This document shows, one piece after another, positions 12,230 through 25,800 of a DNA stretch of 64,000 nucleotides. Location: positions 10,673,907-10,737,906 of the forward strand of contig OZ025274.1 in NCBI GenBank assembly GCA_964019165.1, given 5' to 3'. The DNA is from Mastigias papua. Its lineage: Eukaryota > Cnidaria > Scyphozoa > Rhizostomeae > Mastigiidae. Every line of letters begins with the position of its first letter. The stretch's first letter is position 1. The translations under genes and the position numbers were made by a program. The notes below the pieces were generated by a model that saw nothing but the letters and a program-made list of their open reading frames with translations, searched no databases and had not been told where the DNA came from.

Positions 12230-14735
12230 CTTATTATGAAACTAAGACATGCATTGATAGACTGCAGCCTTGACACTATCTTTACTATCATGCAGTTGCT
12301 GTGCGGAAGGGTTTTTATTCGTAGTGACAAGGGAATTTATTCCTAACCACAAATGTTAAGAGTGAATGATCACATTTGAAAATAGTTTAGCTTTAGTTTA
12401 ACTTGCACAAAAAATCTATTGAACGATGAAGTGCTAAAGGCTGATGATCATTGATGATCTTCAACGCGAGATTGAGGAGGATCCATCCTCTCCTGGAAGA
12501 ATTTTCTTAAGAAGATGCCATCAATGAGGCCAATTGAAGTCAAAAGAAGGGAATCTGCTACATTCTGTTTAATAAAGCAAATTAACTCATCTTATCATTT
12601 TGATGAAAAACTTTTGCACTTTCTTTCCTAAGAAAGTCTCCTTAATTCAGTTAATTCGTTTTTTAAGCAGTTCCAGTGCAGTGGAAAATTCTACTACTAA
12701 AAATTCCATTGCTAAGGCACAGATCTATTGTAAAGGAATTATTAGCTTCATACAGAGGCTTCCCATACTGAAAAAGAGGCTGATGATATGCTTATGATTA
12801 GCATGAATTGTTTGATCATTCAAATTTGATACCAAAAACTCACGTGATAAGTGAAAACAGGAGAATGAGCTTTATGAATTGAGAAATTATACATTTTAAA
12901 CATATGCATCACCTTTACATTTACGAATCTGATTGCTTGAATAGTTTCATTGAATGCTATCGAATAAACGTCTCGCAATGTGTTTTGTTTTGATATTTAA
13001 GACTTTTTATACTATAAAATAACATCTTTGAATCAATATTCTGGCCTGCCCCCTCCCCTTATTAAGAGGTTCCCAGCTTACAGTATCTGCTTGCAGTTTC
13101 TTAAGGTCAGTCTTATAGGAAGGTTTTTACTTCAACGAAACAGAAGCAATGGCTTTAATTTTCATTTCCAGCTTTGAGTTCCTCACCAATATATCAGCAA
13201 TAGAGTGGTATCAAAAGATGACTTCAAACGAATTAGACCTCTTCATTTCATGCCGTATGAACAAAATAAGTTACGCTGCGTTCTTGCAGAAAACCATATG
13301 ACACTTGTATATAGTTTGTTAGAGTTTTCATATTTTTGACAGCAAAGTTCCAGTAATGATCACCAGGTTGATGCATTATCAATAGCCATAAAGTTGTTTT
13401 ATTAGAATGTTTACAGTAGTCCAGTATGTGATGTTGCGTTTTAACGCAGGTTGCAAAATAGTATGACTATAACTTTGGACAGATTTTCCTTCTTTTCAAA
13501 ACAGTTTTAAACAAAATAAAACAGTTCTTTCCATTGAGCTGAGTTCAACTTGTGCTCAATCTAGGCTCAATTTCTTGCAATGTAAACATAGTATGGCTAC
13601 TGATTTACTTATTCCCATGAGGAAAGGGACGATTGGTGCTAAGTGTCGTGTTTTGTTCCAGTATCCAATCCACCAATGTAAGACGACTTCGTCCTTTTTA
13701 TTATGTGTTAGTACAATAGAAATACCCTGTTATAAAACTGTCAGGTACTCTTTTGGTAGTTTTTTGTTACGGTATCTGATGTTTGTTTAATCTCTTGACT
13801 TCGAATGGCACAAATGAGATATATTGATAATTATTTAGATAATGCACAAGTGCCATTGTTTTTGATCATTGAACCATTGACCAGGATTGTTCATTGAATT
13901 CTTTTTCGTAAAATGAAGACAGAGCAACTGCTATTAAAGCTATTTCATTACTTTTCAGATGCTGGTGAAACTACAAAGTTTTGATGGTATTTTTTGGTAA
14001 GTGTAATAGTAACTGCAATGGCTACTTTACCTGTTCGGTAACATCTTGTCATTCTGAGAATTCTCTTGCTGCTGCAGTATGCTATAGATTCCTACTACAG
14101 TAGCAGCTCTTTCTGAAAGTGCTGTGATATGTCTTACGTAAAGTATCTGAGTGGTTGAGAAAAACAAAGGTCAACTAAGTCTGCTATGAATTAAAAGTTA
14201 GTGATGGAAATTTGCATTCATGAACTTACGGAACTTTTACAGCAAAGAAAGTTTGCTTATCCTTACATAGAATCGTAATTATATTTTACCTTATTTTTCT
14301 ATACTTCTATTTCTTCCATGTAAATTACAAGAATGAAATGCAAAAATATACTTAGTCTTTAATCCAATTTTAGACATCTTAATTCCCTTTATCCCTCTAG
14401 ATAGGATCTCTCAAAATCGTCACAGAATATCACAATACATTTTGAACAACCCTCTTTCTTTAAAACAGCACCTGCTTGATTCACCCAAAAATTCACAGGT
14501 ACTTTCCAACAATGAAGTGTTGATCTCTTTGATTGTATGTGAGCTTAAAGTCAGCTATTACCCGCTTTTCATTGTACCAAACAAGCTCACTTTGGTAAAC
14601 CAGCATATAGTTCTCTTTTGCATCTTCTCAACATTTACAAAGGAAATAATGCAAATTTTGGCTCACTTTGCTCATACGCTATTCCTTGAGTTAGATGGAT
14701 TTACAAAAAGGTGCCTCTAAACAGAATTATTTCTT
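12230..14735. other. Intergenic, no gene recognised
   Basis: Several short open frames exist (for example near 12600-12797 and 14442-14720), but none has a signal peptide, a recognisable domain or good splice sites. The 12420-12790 stretch has the look of decayed mobile-element coding sequence broken by stops, which I cannot name. Confidence 0.5.
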
Positions 14736-14739
14736 CTTT

Positions 14740-15720
14740 ACTTTTTCACTAGCTCCTTCTTTTTATCATTTCTTCCTTCCTTTCTTTCTTCTCTCTGTTT
14801 TTCCTTTCCTCCTGCATTTCTTCCTTCCTCCATCTCCTCACTCCTTTCATCTGTTATGCTCTTCTTCCTCCTTTCTTCCTTGCTTCTTTTCTTCATTTCT
14901 TCATTTCCTCTGTCCTTTCTTCCATTCCTCTCTCCTCTCATCCTTTCTCCCTTCATCCTTCTCTCCTTCCTCTCATCCTTCCTCCCTTCCTTTCCTCCTT
15001 CCTTCCTTTCATTGTTCCTTCTTTTCTTTCGTTGTTTCTTCCTTCCTTTCTTCCTTTCTCCCTCCAGTCTTCCTTATCAACTCTTATCTTTATTTCTTCT
15101 TTCCTTTCTTCCTCAGTCACTTACTTACGTCCTTTCATGCATCCTTTCTACCTCTCCTCTTTCCTTTCTTTAATCCTTTCTTTCTTCATTTCATATTTCC
15201 TTTTTTCCTTTCTTCCTCGCATCCCTCCTTTCTTTGTTTGCTCCCTCATTCTTCGTACTTTTTTCTTTTTTCAAATCAACCTTCTTTTCATCAGTAACTC
15301 CTTGACTCCTTGATCTCTTCGGTTTCTCCTTCCCTTTATTCTTTCTCCTTTCTTTCTTCCTTCCTTCCTTCCTCCTGTTTTTCTTTCTCATTCCTTACTT
15401 CCTTTTACTCTTCTTTCCTTCAGTTACTCCTGTCTCTCTTCCGTTTCTCCTTCTTTCCTTCCTTCTTCTTCATGTCCCTTTTTCTCTGTCTTTCTTCCTT
15501 TCATCTTTTTGCACTTTAATGCTTCCTTTCTTTCCTTTTTCCCATATCACTTCCTTCTTCTTCCTTTTTTCTGTCGAACTTCTTCTCTTCAGTTACTCCG
15601 TCATTTCTTTATCCCTCCTTCCTTTCTTCCTTTACAATTTCCTTTCTTCCTTTCTGTCTTCCTTCGTTTCTTCCTTTACTTCTTTCTACCTTTCTTCACT
15701 CTTTCTTCACTCGTTTCTCA
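14740..15720. repeat. Long polypyrimidine (CTTC/CTTT-rich) tract
   Basis: Nearly 1 kb in which the plus strand is almost wholly C and T, built from degenerate CTTCC, CTTTC and CCTTTCTT units. It produces many false Ser/Phe/Leu open frames on the plus strand and Lys/Glu/Arg frames on the minus strand. It ends about 190 bp before the start codon of the large vWA gene. Confidence 0.96.
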
Positions 15721-15870
15721 CTTCAATTTTCATTCATTCAGTTCATACTTCCATAGCAAGGTGAGCATTAGGATCAAAACTATCGCTAGAATTCATTTTT
15801 GGTCTGATTAATTATTTGACTATTTGTGTGTGAATCTACTAACTTGCTTGACGTCACAACATAATTTGCT

Positions 15871-15908
15871 CCTCTTTCAGGCAATTCAGTTAACTCAATT
15901 CAATCAAA
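15871..15908 (+). other. Probable 5' UTR acceptor and leader of the vWA gene
   Basis: The string ttgctcctctttcag ends at 15880 and is a good acceptor. The start codon follows 28 nt later, so the transcript probably has a noncoding first exon further upstream, beyond or within the pyrimidine tract. Confidence 0.5.
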
Positions 15909-18900
15909 ATGTGGATTTGCATTGTGGTATTTCTGATGCCGCTCATTCCTTCATTCTTGAGCCGTAAGTCAATTTATATTAGTGCCTGACAAGACAAATT
16001 TTCGATATAATTTTGTTCCTTATCGTAGTGCTTCTTAAACCGCAACATTTTCTGAACCTAAAAATATGAGATTGTCTCAAAGAAATTTGATTTCTAAGAC
16101 TACGAGTAGATAAGACATTCCATAACACTCATCCATTCCAGCGAGCGACTGTCTGAGATCACAAGGGTAAATGACCTCATTTATAATCAACTATTCAAAA
16201 GTTGTTTCTTTCAAACAGTGTTAATCAACAGTTCTCCTCAATAAGCGACTGGTAAACGTTATGTTTAATTTAATCTCAATTTGCACATTTTAAAAAAATA
16301 GGATTATTCTCTGCAAACTCTTATCAGTGAGATAGCTCTAAAAATCAAGGTTGCATCCATCGCTACATAAATCAAGCATCTTGAACAGCTCTCTTTGCAT
16401 ACTAAACGCTATCATGATGCTTAACCAACAGTCATTTGAGCCATGATCTAAAATCATGACGAGAATGCAACAAGCTTGAAACAGTCTTCTTATTTGGGAG
16501 TGATACTTTCAACGCTGTAACAGTTGGAGCTGTTTTGTCAAAAAGACCATAAAGGAATTGAGGACGGATCCCCTATGAACTCGTTATGTTCCCATAGCTA
16601 ACAAATTCAAAGAAATTTGTTTCTAAGTAAATACCAGTGAGGTGCTGATGGAACGCACGGGAAAGATAAAGGCTTGCCTGTTTAATGCCTAATGTATATG
16701 TGAGACATGTGTGAGAGACATGTGAGACATAGAGCATATGTGAGATATTTCTATGTTATATCAGGTGATACTGTCTAATCGGTGTACATGGCTTGTCTGC
16801 TAGATGCTTATTACTTGGAAGATAACCTTGTAATGTGGCAATGAATGTCATATTGGAAAATATGATTTGCTTTGATAATCTACGAAGAGTTTAACGAGTG
16901 AGATTGCTCTCTCTTCCAATAGCTAATTCTAAATTAGCTATTACATTACTTAAACTCAAAAAAGACTTCTTGAAACTATGCTATGCTGGACATTTTTCGG
17001 TTACCAATTTGACCCAGCGGTCTATGAATCTGAAAGTTACGATTAGCTGGCATTCTACAGTGGTTTCTTGCTTGTACTGCGAATTTGCAGAATACCTGAT
17101 GAGGTATTAACCTATTGTCTCGTTGTGCTCATCATCATTTTCTTTTCCTAAAGAACTGGAGGGTTGGGAACCTCTTGGATGCTGGAGGGATCTTCCTACT
17201 CGAGCGATCGCATCTTTGGAGGGAAAGAGTAAACTGCTAAGTGATAACTGGAAGCAAAGATCAAACCCATTGAACGCCTGTGCAGAGGCCGCAAAAGAGG
17301 AGAAGCTCAAGGTATTTGCAGTCCAAGATGGCGGACAATGTTTTGGTGGGCCTTATGCCCATATATTCTACAATCAATATGGACCTTCAAATCTCTGCAA
17401 AGGTATTAGAATGCACTTTTTATTTGCTTTTAAGCTAAATGTAAAAATTATATCTAAACCTACTGGCAAAATAAATCTTTCCTTATTCTCACAGTTATTC
17501 ATGCCATAAGAGAAAATTCAGAGAGCAACATTGTAGCATTGATGCACACTGTTAATTACTAAGTAAAATTTAGATAAAAACGGATGAGCATATTTATGTA
17601 AAACCTAACCTTTCAGATTTTTCAAAGTAGAATAAAATAACTCTGAAAGCATAATATTTCATGTTCGTTTTTTCAGTCGAGAATCCATAGACTGCCTTAG
17701 TTTATAGCCGCCTATATGTTATTTATCTAATCCAAATATTCTTTGAAGAACCTTAGGTCAAAAGCCAATTTTTGTGATATTTAATATCTTCTTTATTTCA
17801 CTTGAGGTGGAGTTGGTGGTGTATGGTCTAACAATGTTTACAGGTCAGTCTCTTCAATTTCAATGAGATCATTATTTGAAAAAAGGGCACTGCTCTTAAT
17901 TTAAAATACCCACTAGTAGGAAAGTTCCATGTACTTTATGCAAGCTATTTTATGCAAAAATTGGTTACTTTATTAAAGTATTTTTCAAATTGCACAGCAA
18001 AATGCACCAAATATTTCTGCTTACACCATTTGATTTCAGAACATTACTTGAAACTCCAAGAGTAGCAATCCAAAGCGCATTGATTTACCAAAGTTTAAAC
18101 ATTTATTTGACAGTGAAATCAGTTACTGAAGATCATTTATGCCTGCATGCTTCAATCTAGATTGTTCTTTTCAAGTAAGATAAGTTCTATTGCTGAACTC
18201 TCTGGCATGCTGACTGGGTTCTACTCTGAACTTTAAATGAGAAAAACAAGCATGAATTCATTGTTCTGTAGGATTACACCGTGGATTGATGAAAAGCTTT
18301 TGCTTTCTATATTTTTCAAATTCCGAGAGTCTCTCTTGTATCCATTATCTCTTCTTTCTTTATATTGCTGTTCATGTTAGGCTAATGTCATTGCTTGACG
18401 AAAATCATTCCATTTTAAACAAAATTTGTTGATTGATTGTCAGTGAATCAATGTAATTTATTGAAAACATATAATTATACTCATCATGTTTCTTTGTGAT
18501 AAAACGAGAAATCAAAAGACAAAACCTGAGACCTCAGGTTTTGTCTTTAAATTTTTTATTTTATCACAAATAAACGTGATGAGTATAGGTATAAATAACA
18601 AGTAACAAATAGCCTTTGATCGTATCGACGGTGAAGTTTTCGTGAGATATCTGCCTTGTTTCTTATCTAAACACTGTCCAATCATAGCCATTACACTGCA
18701 AAATATGCAATCAATTTTAATTGCTGGTTTTCAAGGATCATTAATGATTTTAGCCTGGTGGGCATTAGACTCGTCAAGCTTTCTTATCGCTATAGCTTTT
18801 ACAGCTAATTTTAAAGACTTTTTCTAAAAGATTAAGTGTGTTCATGTGCACAAGATCCGAGGTTCAGCTTCAGGTGATATGAGCAAGTACAATAAGAATT

Positions 18901-19837
18901 CGTGAAATGGAGTGCTCCAACTGCAAATAAAACATACTGTTGAAACGTACTCAAATAAAAATAGGATGGTTTACCAAATAGAATGGTATTGTCTGCCTTC
19001 TTATTTGCTGTCGAGAGTGTTTATTGTTTTGAGTGAAGGACTACTGGTCCTCTCCCCACTTTTTCTTATTACATGGTTATTTGGGCATGGATAAGGTTAT
19101 GAGACAGATTCCTCTAAAATAATCGAGCTAATGAACAATGCGTCTCCTGATCCACTTATGATATAATAAATTTATGTTAGAGCTTTGAGTACTTTTAGCT
19201 GATGTCGTATTAGGAAGTGCTATTCCTGCAATATTTATCTGAAACGATTTTAATATATTATTTTTGTATGCATTTTAGATCGATTGATGACTAATGTCTC
19301 ACACTTATAGGGAGCATCTTGAAGAGTTTTATCTTTAATTAATAGGCCATTTAGATATTGATCTAAATGCTATGACATCCAAATATATTTGTATTCATCA
19401 GCTCAGAGAAAGCATACACTAGGGTCTTAAACACGAAGAAAGATACCGACAAGCTTGTTAGTGAGTACAAACTCCCATTCTCCATTGAACTACATGTCTA
19501 TCCTCTTCACTGATCATGTCTACAACATACTTTTGTTACTAAGAGAAATCTCTCGATTTTCCGTATCACAAAACGCCAGATGTACATAAAGTTGCTTTTG
19601 AATATTATCTATTTAATCTTTGTCATGATAATTTCCTTTCCATTCACGGATTGGCTGATTACTAAAGGACTAAAATGTCTTGATTTTATAATTTAATTAG
19701 ACCGTCTGAGAATGACCTTATGGGTAAGTGAATTAACCGACCAGTTATCGCCAAGTAGATAAACTAATTGCCTTGATGACTGGCTGACTTGCAGTTATTA
19801 GTGTGATCGATTTATATTTGATTGATGATCGATTGGC

Positions 19838-19877
<40 letters not shown>

Positions 19878-22800
19878 GGATTGGCTGTCTGACTGATTAT
19901 CTTAATAAGGACTTACTCTTTGCAGAGCTCCTCAGTTCATTGAATAAGATGTCTCTTCATTAAACCACGAATTTGATCTTTCCTCAGCTCACCTATTATA
20001 TTTACACTTTAATGTACTTTTGTTTTACTTTCTAACAGAATGCAGCAGACCTCTTGACATGGTTTTTTTAATTGACGGCTCTGGAGATTCTAATGTGGAG
20101 AACAAGCTTCGATGGGATCAAATGCTTAAATTTGTTTCGAAAGCAACAGAGCATTTTGATACTTCCTCCACGAGATTTGGCGTAATCTCTTATGGCTCAG
20201 AACCCAAAACTATTGTCAATATTCATGATAACAAGGATGAATTGTCTATGAGAGATTCCATTATAAGTGCAAGCTTTCCAGGAGGGCCTAGAACTATCAA
20301 TGAAGCCCTGAAGAAAGCTTGGAAAGAGCAATTGAAATACACAGATCGAGGAAGGAGTAAGGTTATTGTTGGCTTGGCCACAGGTAGTATGGAATACGGC
20401 CCATGGGGTTCATCATTGTTTCTGACAAACAGAGGTGTCCGTTTACTTTCATTGGGAATAGATAGAGCACCGTCGTATCGCTATCTAGAGACATTAGCGT
20501 CAGGAAAACATCCGGAGAATATATATTCCATTGATTCAGAACAGTTGGATCAAACATTGCCATATTTTGCAAAGGATGTATGCACAGGTACGTTTTGTGC
20601 TGATTTTCTAATAAAGTCCTTCCATTTCACACCATTTTAGCACTAGTATTTCACGTCTTCAGATAGTTGTACAAAGTGTGTCTTGTTAGTCACATAATTA
20701 CAAAGGGGAAAATTCAACAAAGAAGTACTCAACTTTTAAACTCACATGAACTTACGATTCCATTTGTATGATGTAGCTAAATCTGGCTATATATAGCTTA
20801 GGGTCTTAGTTCAGGGGTGGGAAGCCATTTGAAATGGTACTTGATTAGAGATACGCATTCATGTAGATTAGCATGTAAATGTAGAAATAGAAGTAAAACA
20901 TTCTTTCATTCATGGAAGAAGTGCTGAGATATGATTGTTTTTGTAATAGGTACCACAAAGTCATTTGTTATTTCGAGGGCGGTGTATTTTTCTGATATCT
21001 ATTAAATCATCTGGAGAAAATTTTGAGTTGCATTATTTTCAAGATCGTCTTCTTGTTTTCATGGAATACGGAATTTATTTCTCATATTGTTGGCACAATG
21101 AATATGTAAGCTGGAATTCGTTTATTGAACAGTTCGCTTCCCTTTGCAATAACACATTTGCAGTACACACTCCTTCCTTCACGACTACATGAATTTGAAT
21201 CTCCAGTTAGTTTAGTATGTAATTCATTGTTTTGCTCTCTAGGCTTTACTAAAGGCAAAATTGAGACTATAAGAAAAGACAAAGAAATTGATCTTATTTC
21301 AAGTCATGACTTTGAGACTGTAGGTTCAATTGTAGAAAGAAAATCTGGAAAAGGAACAAGCAGCACTTCAAATGCTGTAAACATTACGAAAGGAAAGGAT
21401 GCGGAAAATAATGAAGGTCATGACAAAAAAAGTGAAAGTGAAGAAGCAAAGGAACAACAGAGAGGACAAGAAAAGACAAAAGAGAACAAGGTATTGGATA
21501 ACAATGATCAAGGAATGCAGAGAGAAAACACGTCTTCAAAATCTGATGACATGGGCAATGTAATGCTGATAGGACCAATTGAAAGGAAAACTAATGACAA
21601 CAAAGTGGACCAGGTTCAAACAAGAAGAATTTTTCCTGTGAACAATTCTTCACTATCTGATGGGGAGATTGTTGAAAGATTGAAAGAAGATGCAGTTGAA
21701 GTACTAAAAAATACTGAGCATTCTAGCAATGCAAAGAATAACAGTAATATTACTACTTCTGAGAAACCAATGATAAGAGAGAAAATGATTGAAGATAATA
21801 GAACTATCGGTGAATTAAATACTCGCCAAAATCAAACAGTTCCATCTGCTTATGATGCATTGAGCAATTCGAAAACAGAAAATCTCCCTCACAGAGAACT
21901 CAGTACAAATGTGAGCTATGTGGAAAATGTAACTGGCATTGGAAAAGAAGGGGATCTCCAAAAACAAAGATCATTAGGTGGATTCAATACAACTGAAGAT
22001 AAGACGGAGGGTGTTTCTTCCTGGAGTTTTGTGAACAGCAAATCAAACAAAAACAGAGGAGCTTCAAATGAAACTTTGGCCGTTTCCTCGACTGAGAAAG
22101 CGAACTCATCAATCAAAACTTCTGAACATGATAGGAAGCCTGAGGCTGGAATGTCAAAAGATCGTTTATTAGAAGGTAAAGGCGGAGAAGAGTCAACAAA
22201 TAAATTCGCTAAGAATGCTAATAGTGGTAGCAGTAGCAATCAAATCCAAACCATTTCGACTTCATTTAGCAATCGAAATTCTAGTTCTACTTCCAAATTA
22301 GATTTTGAAGATAGCTTAAATTCTGTTCAATCAGTCAAAATGCAAAACAGCAAAAACCACAGCTCATTCCAAGGAAACAATGTCAGTAAGTTAAGAGAGG
22401 ATAATAGCAAAGATCTCGACAAGGAAATTTTTGATGGACTGCAGCAGCAACGAGAATCAATTGGTTTGGAAGAAAAGGAAAAAGATGACGAAGCTATCTT
22501 GCATGAAGTGAAGTTGGATCAGGATGCTGAAAATTACCAAAATAATAGTGCAAAAGATTCTGATGAGAGCTTTTTTGGAGAAGGTGTTCCTGACGATGAA
22601 AATACAATCGACGAGGACGAGAAAGCTACACAGTCCGCTTTAGAGCAAAAAAGAAAAGAAATTGATGTACTGTTGAAGAAATTGGATGAAACAAGACGAA
22701 GAAGAAGGCGAAGAAAAGTAAGACAAAGATCAAAAGATTCTAAAGATGAAGATGGAGTGGAAGATTTTGAAGAAAATGACACCAACTTCATGAAAACTAT

Positions 22801-25800
22801 GGGTAGGCACAAAGAGGAAAGAAAAGATAGTGAAAATGGAATGGAAACAGGTATGAGATGACAAAATGGATTTTTGTATCCATAATTTTTTAATTCTTGT
22901 GATCCTACATCCGATACATCTTCTCAGTTTTATTTGCAGAGTCATCAATGTCTCAATTAGCAGCCTACATGTAGAAAATCAAAAGTATACTAAACTTGTA
23001 CTGCGAATGACTGAGTCACTATAGAATTTTCCATTAAGAACTTTATAAACTGGGCCTAGAGCTAATAATAATCATATGAAGTGTGAAAAAAAATTTTCAC
23101 AGCGTCGAGATCATTAATGTGATAGTATTTTGACTGCACCGTAGCTCCTTCAAATTTACATGTAAAGTGTCAGTCATATATCGATTTTGTCCTCACTTAG
23201 CATCATTTCGACGCTAACTTTCAGGCCCCCACCCCCCTCTTTTAGTGCCGGTCTTTAAGAACTGAAAATGAGTTTGCAAGCGCATGCTAGTATGAGGTAG
23301 GCCTAGCATTTAGCAAGCTACCGGCCTCATTCTCGAACCTTGTAGATCGCTAGACATCCGTCCTGGGCATATAGCTGAATATAAGTCAGATAGTAAGAAT
23401 AATACTACCTGTACTGACTATGGTTATTAACCCAAAAGAATATATAGAAAGAGGTTGCCTTTTAATTAAAGAAATGCTTTGATCGTTTTCACGGGCACTT
23501 ATTTCAGAATCTTAGTGTTTCTGAATCAGCATTAGTTGTCGGTTGGGTTCGAACAGTCTGGAAACAAGCGACAAGAGTTGTGCTAGAAGGGTTTGATTAT
23601 GTTATATTAAAAATTGCTCATTATTGATAACAGCTCTTGACTTGCCAGAAAAGGGACAAGCTAATTTACATATTTCCGTAGAAGCCATCTGCTCAGAAGT
23701 TTGTTCCTTCCGAAAGCAAGGCCTGTTTGATGACAACAACAACGAATTTCTTATGAAACCTATGAACTTAGGTCATTTGAAAGCTAGAGCTGACGCTGGA
23801 AAGAGAACCTTTGGTGAGGCAGTTTCTTCTCAGGACATAACCCTAACACCGTAATTTACGATATAAAAACCGATGTAAGAAATTCTTCAAAGCGTCGGGA
23901 CTGTTGCCAATAAACGAGGACGAAATCGATATATGACTGACCCCTTAGGTCAATTCGCGAAAATAAACTTACACTTTGATATGCAGTAAGAAAGGTCACT
24001 AGTAGGCAGATAGGTTGCTATAAAGCCAGTTACCATACAGACTGCACAATAAATTAGTAAATTTTTTGAGACTCAAAGCGTTATATAAAGTATTATGTGT
24101 GCACCACTTTGAAACTGAAAACGTGCTTTAATATCGAGGTATGTTTCTGAGACACATTCCTTTAAGTCAGGTTATTGTTCAATCATATACCTTTTCATGG
24201 AAAATTTGTTGATTTCTGTATGTCAGATTTACACTCATCTTAGACTATAAAGCTATCTATACTGCATTCACCCATAGTGAATCTGTGCCTTTGGGCTTTC
24301 AGATAGGAAATACTTTGATTGCATGATTGTACCTCATTGCAGGTGTTGTTGGTAGTTGTATCGATAGTTATTCTCACTTTTGCTGTTATTATTCAGGTAT
24401 GAAACGCAGACTCCACAAGAATGTCTACCCTGATTCTCAAACACGACATTTTCTTCTGATCACACAAAATGACAGTAAACCGTTTCCTATACAGCGACCG
24501 CTAAAAGCTATACCGACTGCAAAGGTACTGAAATTACTAGATAAACTATACAGCAACGCCAAGCCCCTAGATAGAATTTACAGCCACAACGACAGACAAA
24601 GCATGAATTTGAAATACGATATTTTTGATCCAACATATTCCTCTAAAAACAGAAAGGTAATGACAAAGTCCAGGTACAGGAAATTTAAAACTCAGGTCCA
24701 CCGAAAGTCACACAAAATGCATCAAAAAGCAAACATTCTGTCAACAGACAAACACCAGAAACAGACTTCAGACAAGCAGCAATTTTTTCTAAGAAATGGG
24801 ATCAGCAGCAGAGCTGGAGAAAGCCGCAATTCAAAAAACAGAGCCTATCATCAAAATCGTTGGCACAATGAAAATGCTAACAAGAAACACATTATCAAAA
24901 ACATCCAATCTAAGGATATGAAAAAGAATAAATTTGGTAATAAAACAACAATTGATATAAAAAGTGCTTTAGATGAGTATTACTCCTATTTCTTAAAACA
25001 TATACAACCGTTCTGGAAGCATGGCAATAAAAAGCTAAACTCGACTATCACCAAAAGCAGTATGAAGATGCAAAAGCAATCAGATGATAAGAGTCTGAAG
25101 ACAGTACAAGTCACAAACAACACAAGGCCTAAACTTGATGCAGTAAATCATTCAAAATCTATCATTCAAAGTAATTTTAGCAAAGAAGGTGACAATGCTA
25201 CTTTCAAAAATGAAAATGTGAAAAATTCTACCATAGAACAAAGCCCAGAAAAAGAGAAGACAAGGCAAGGAACCTTGATAAATTTGATTGAAAGTAGCAA
25301 GGCTGTTAACAGTACAGTAATTGATATGAAGCCAATAAGTTTCAAGTCATTGGAGAGTATCGATAGTGGAGATTACAGAGTCTATCGATTCTCTAAGAAT
25401 AACATATTGATAAATCTTCAAAGCAAAACCGGTGAATTGAGAACTTTCTATGGTAAATCGTCTGTAAATGCAAAGAGGAAAACAAAGCCAAAGCATGTTT
25501 CGAAACTCCAAAAGCATTCCACGCCAGAGAAGCACCTTCATCATCATGGTGAAACTGTTTCTAAACAGAAAGTTCATCATATCACAAATCACACAGCTGG
25601 AATTTCAAGGCCACCAAAATTGGTCGATAATCTAAAGTACTTCCAAAGCTCTTTGCAAGAAGAGCCGGGGTATACAAGAAGCTTTAAGGAAAGAAACGAA
25701 CAAGAACAGCAGGGGCAAGAAGTGTCTGTTTTTGATAGTCATGTTCATGCCGGTTCAAGCTCTCTTAATACGAATCTAACAGCTTACGACGTATATGACA

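Noticed and set aside
14695..15811. Several Ser/Phe/Leu-rich and Lys/Glu-rich open frames on both strands
   Set aside because: Produced by the polypyrimidine tract, which lacks stop codons by composition.
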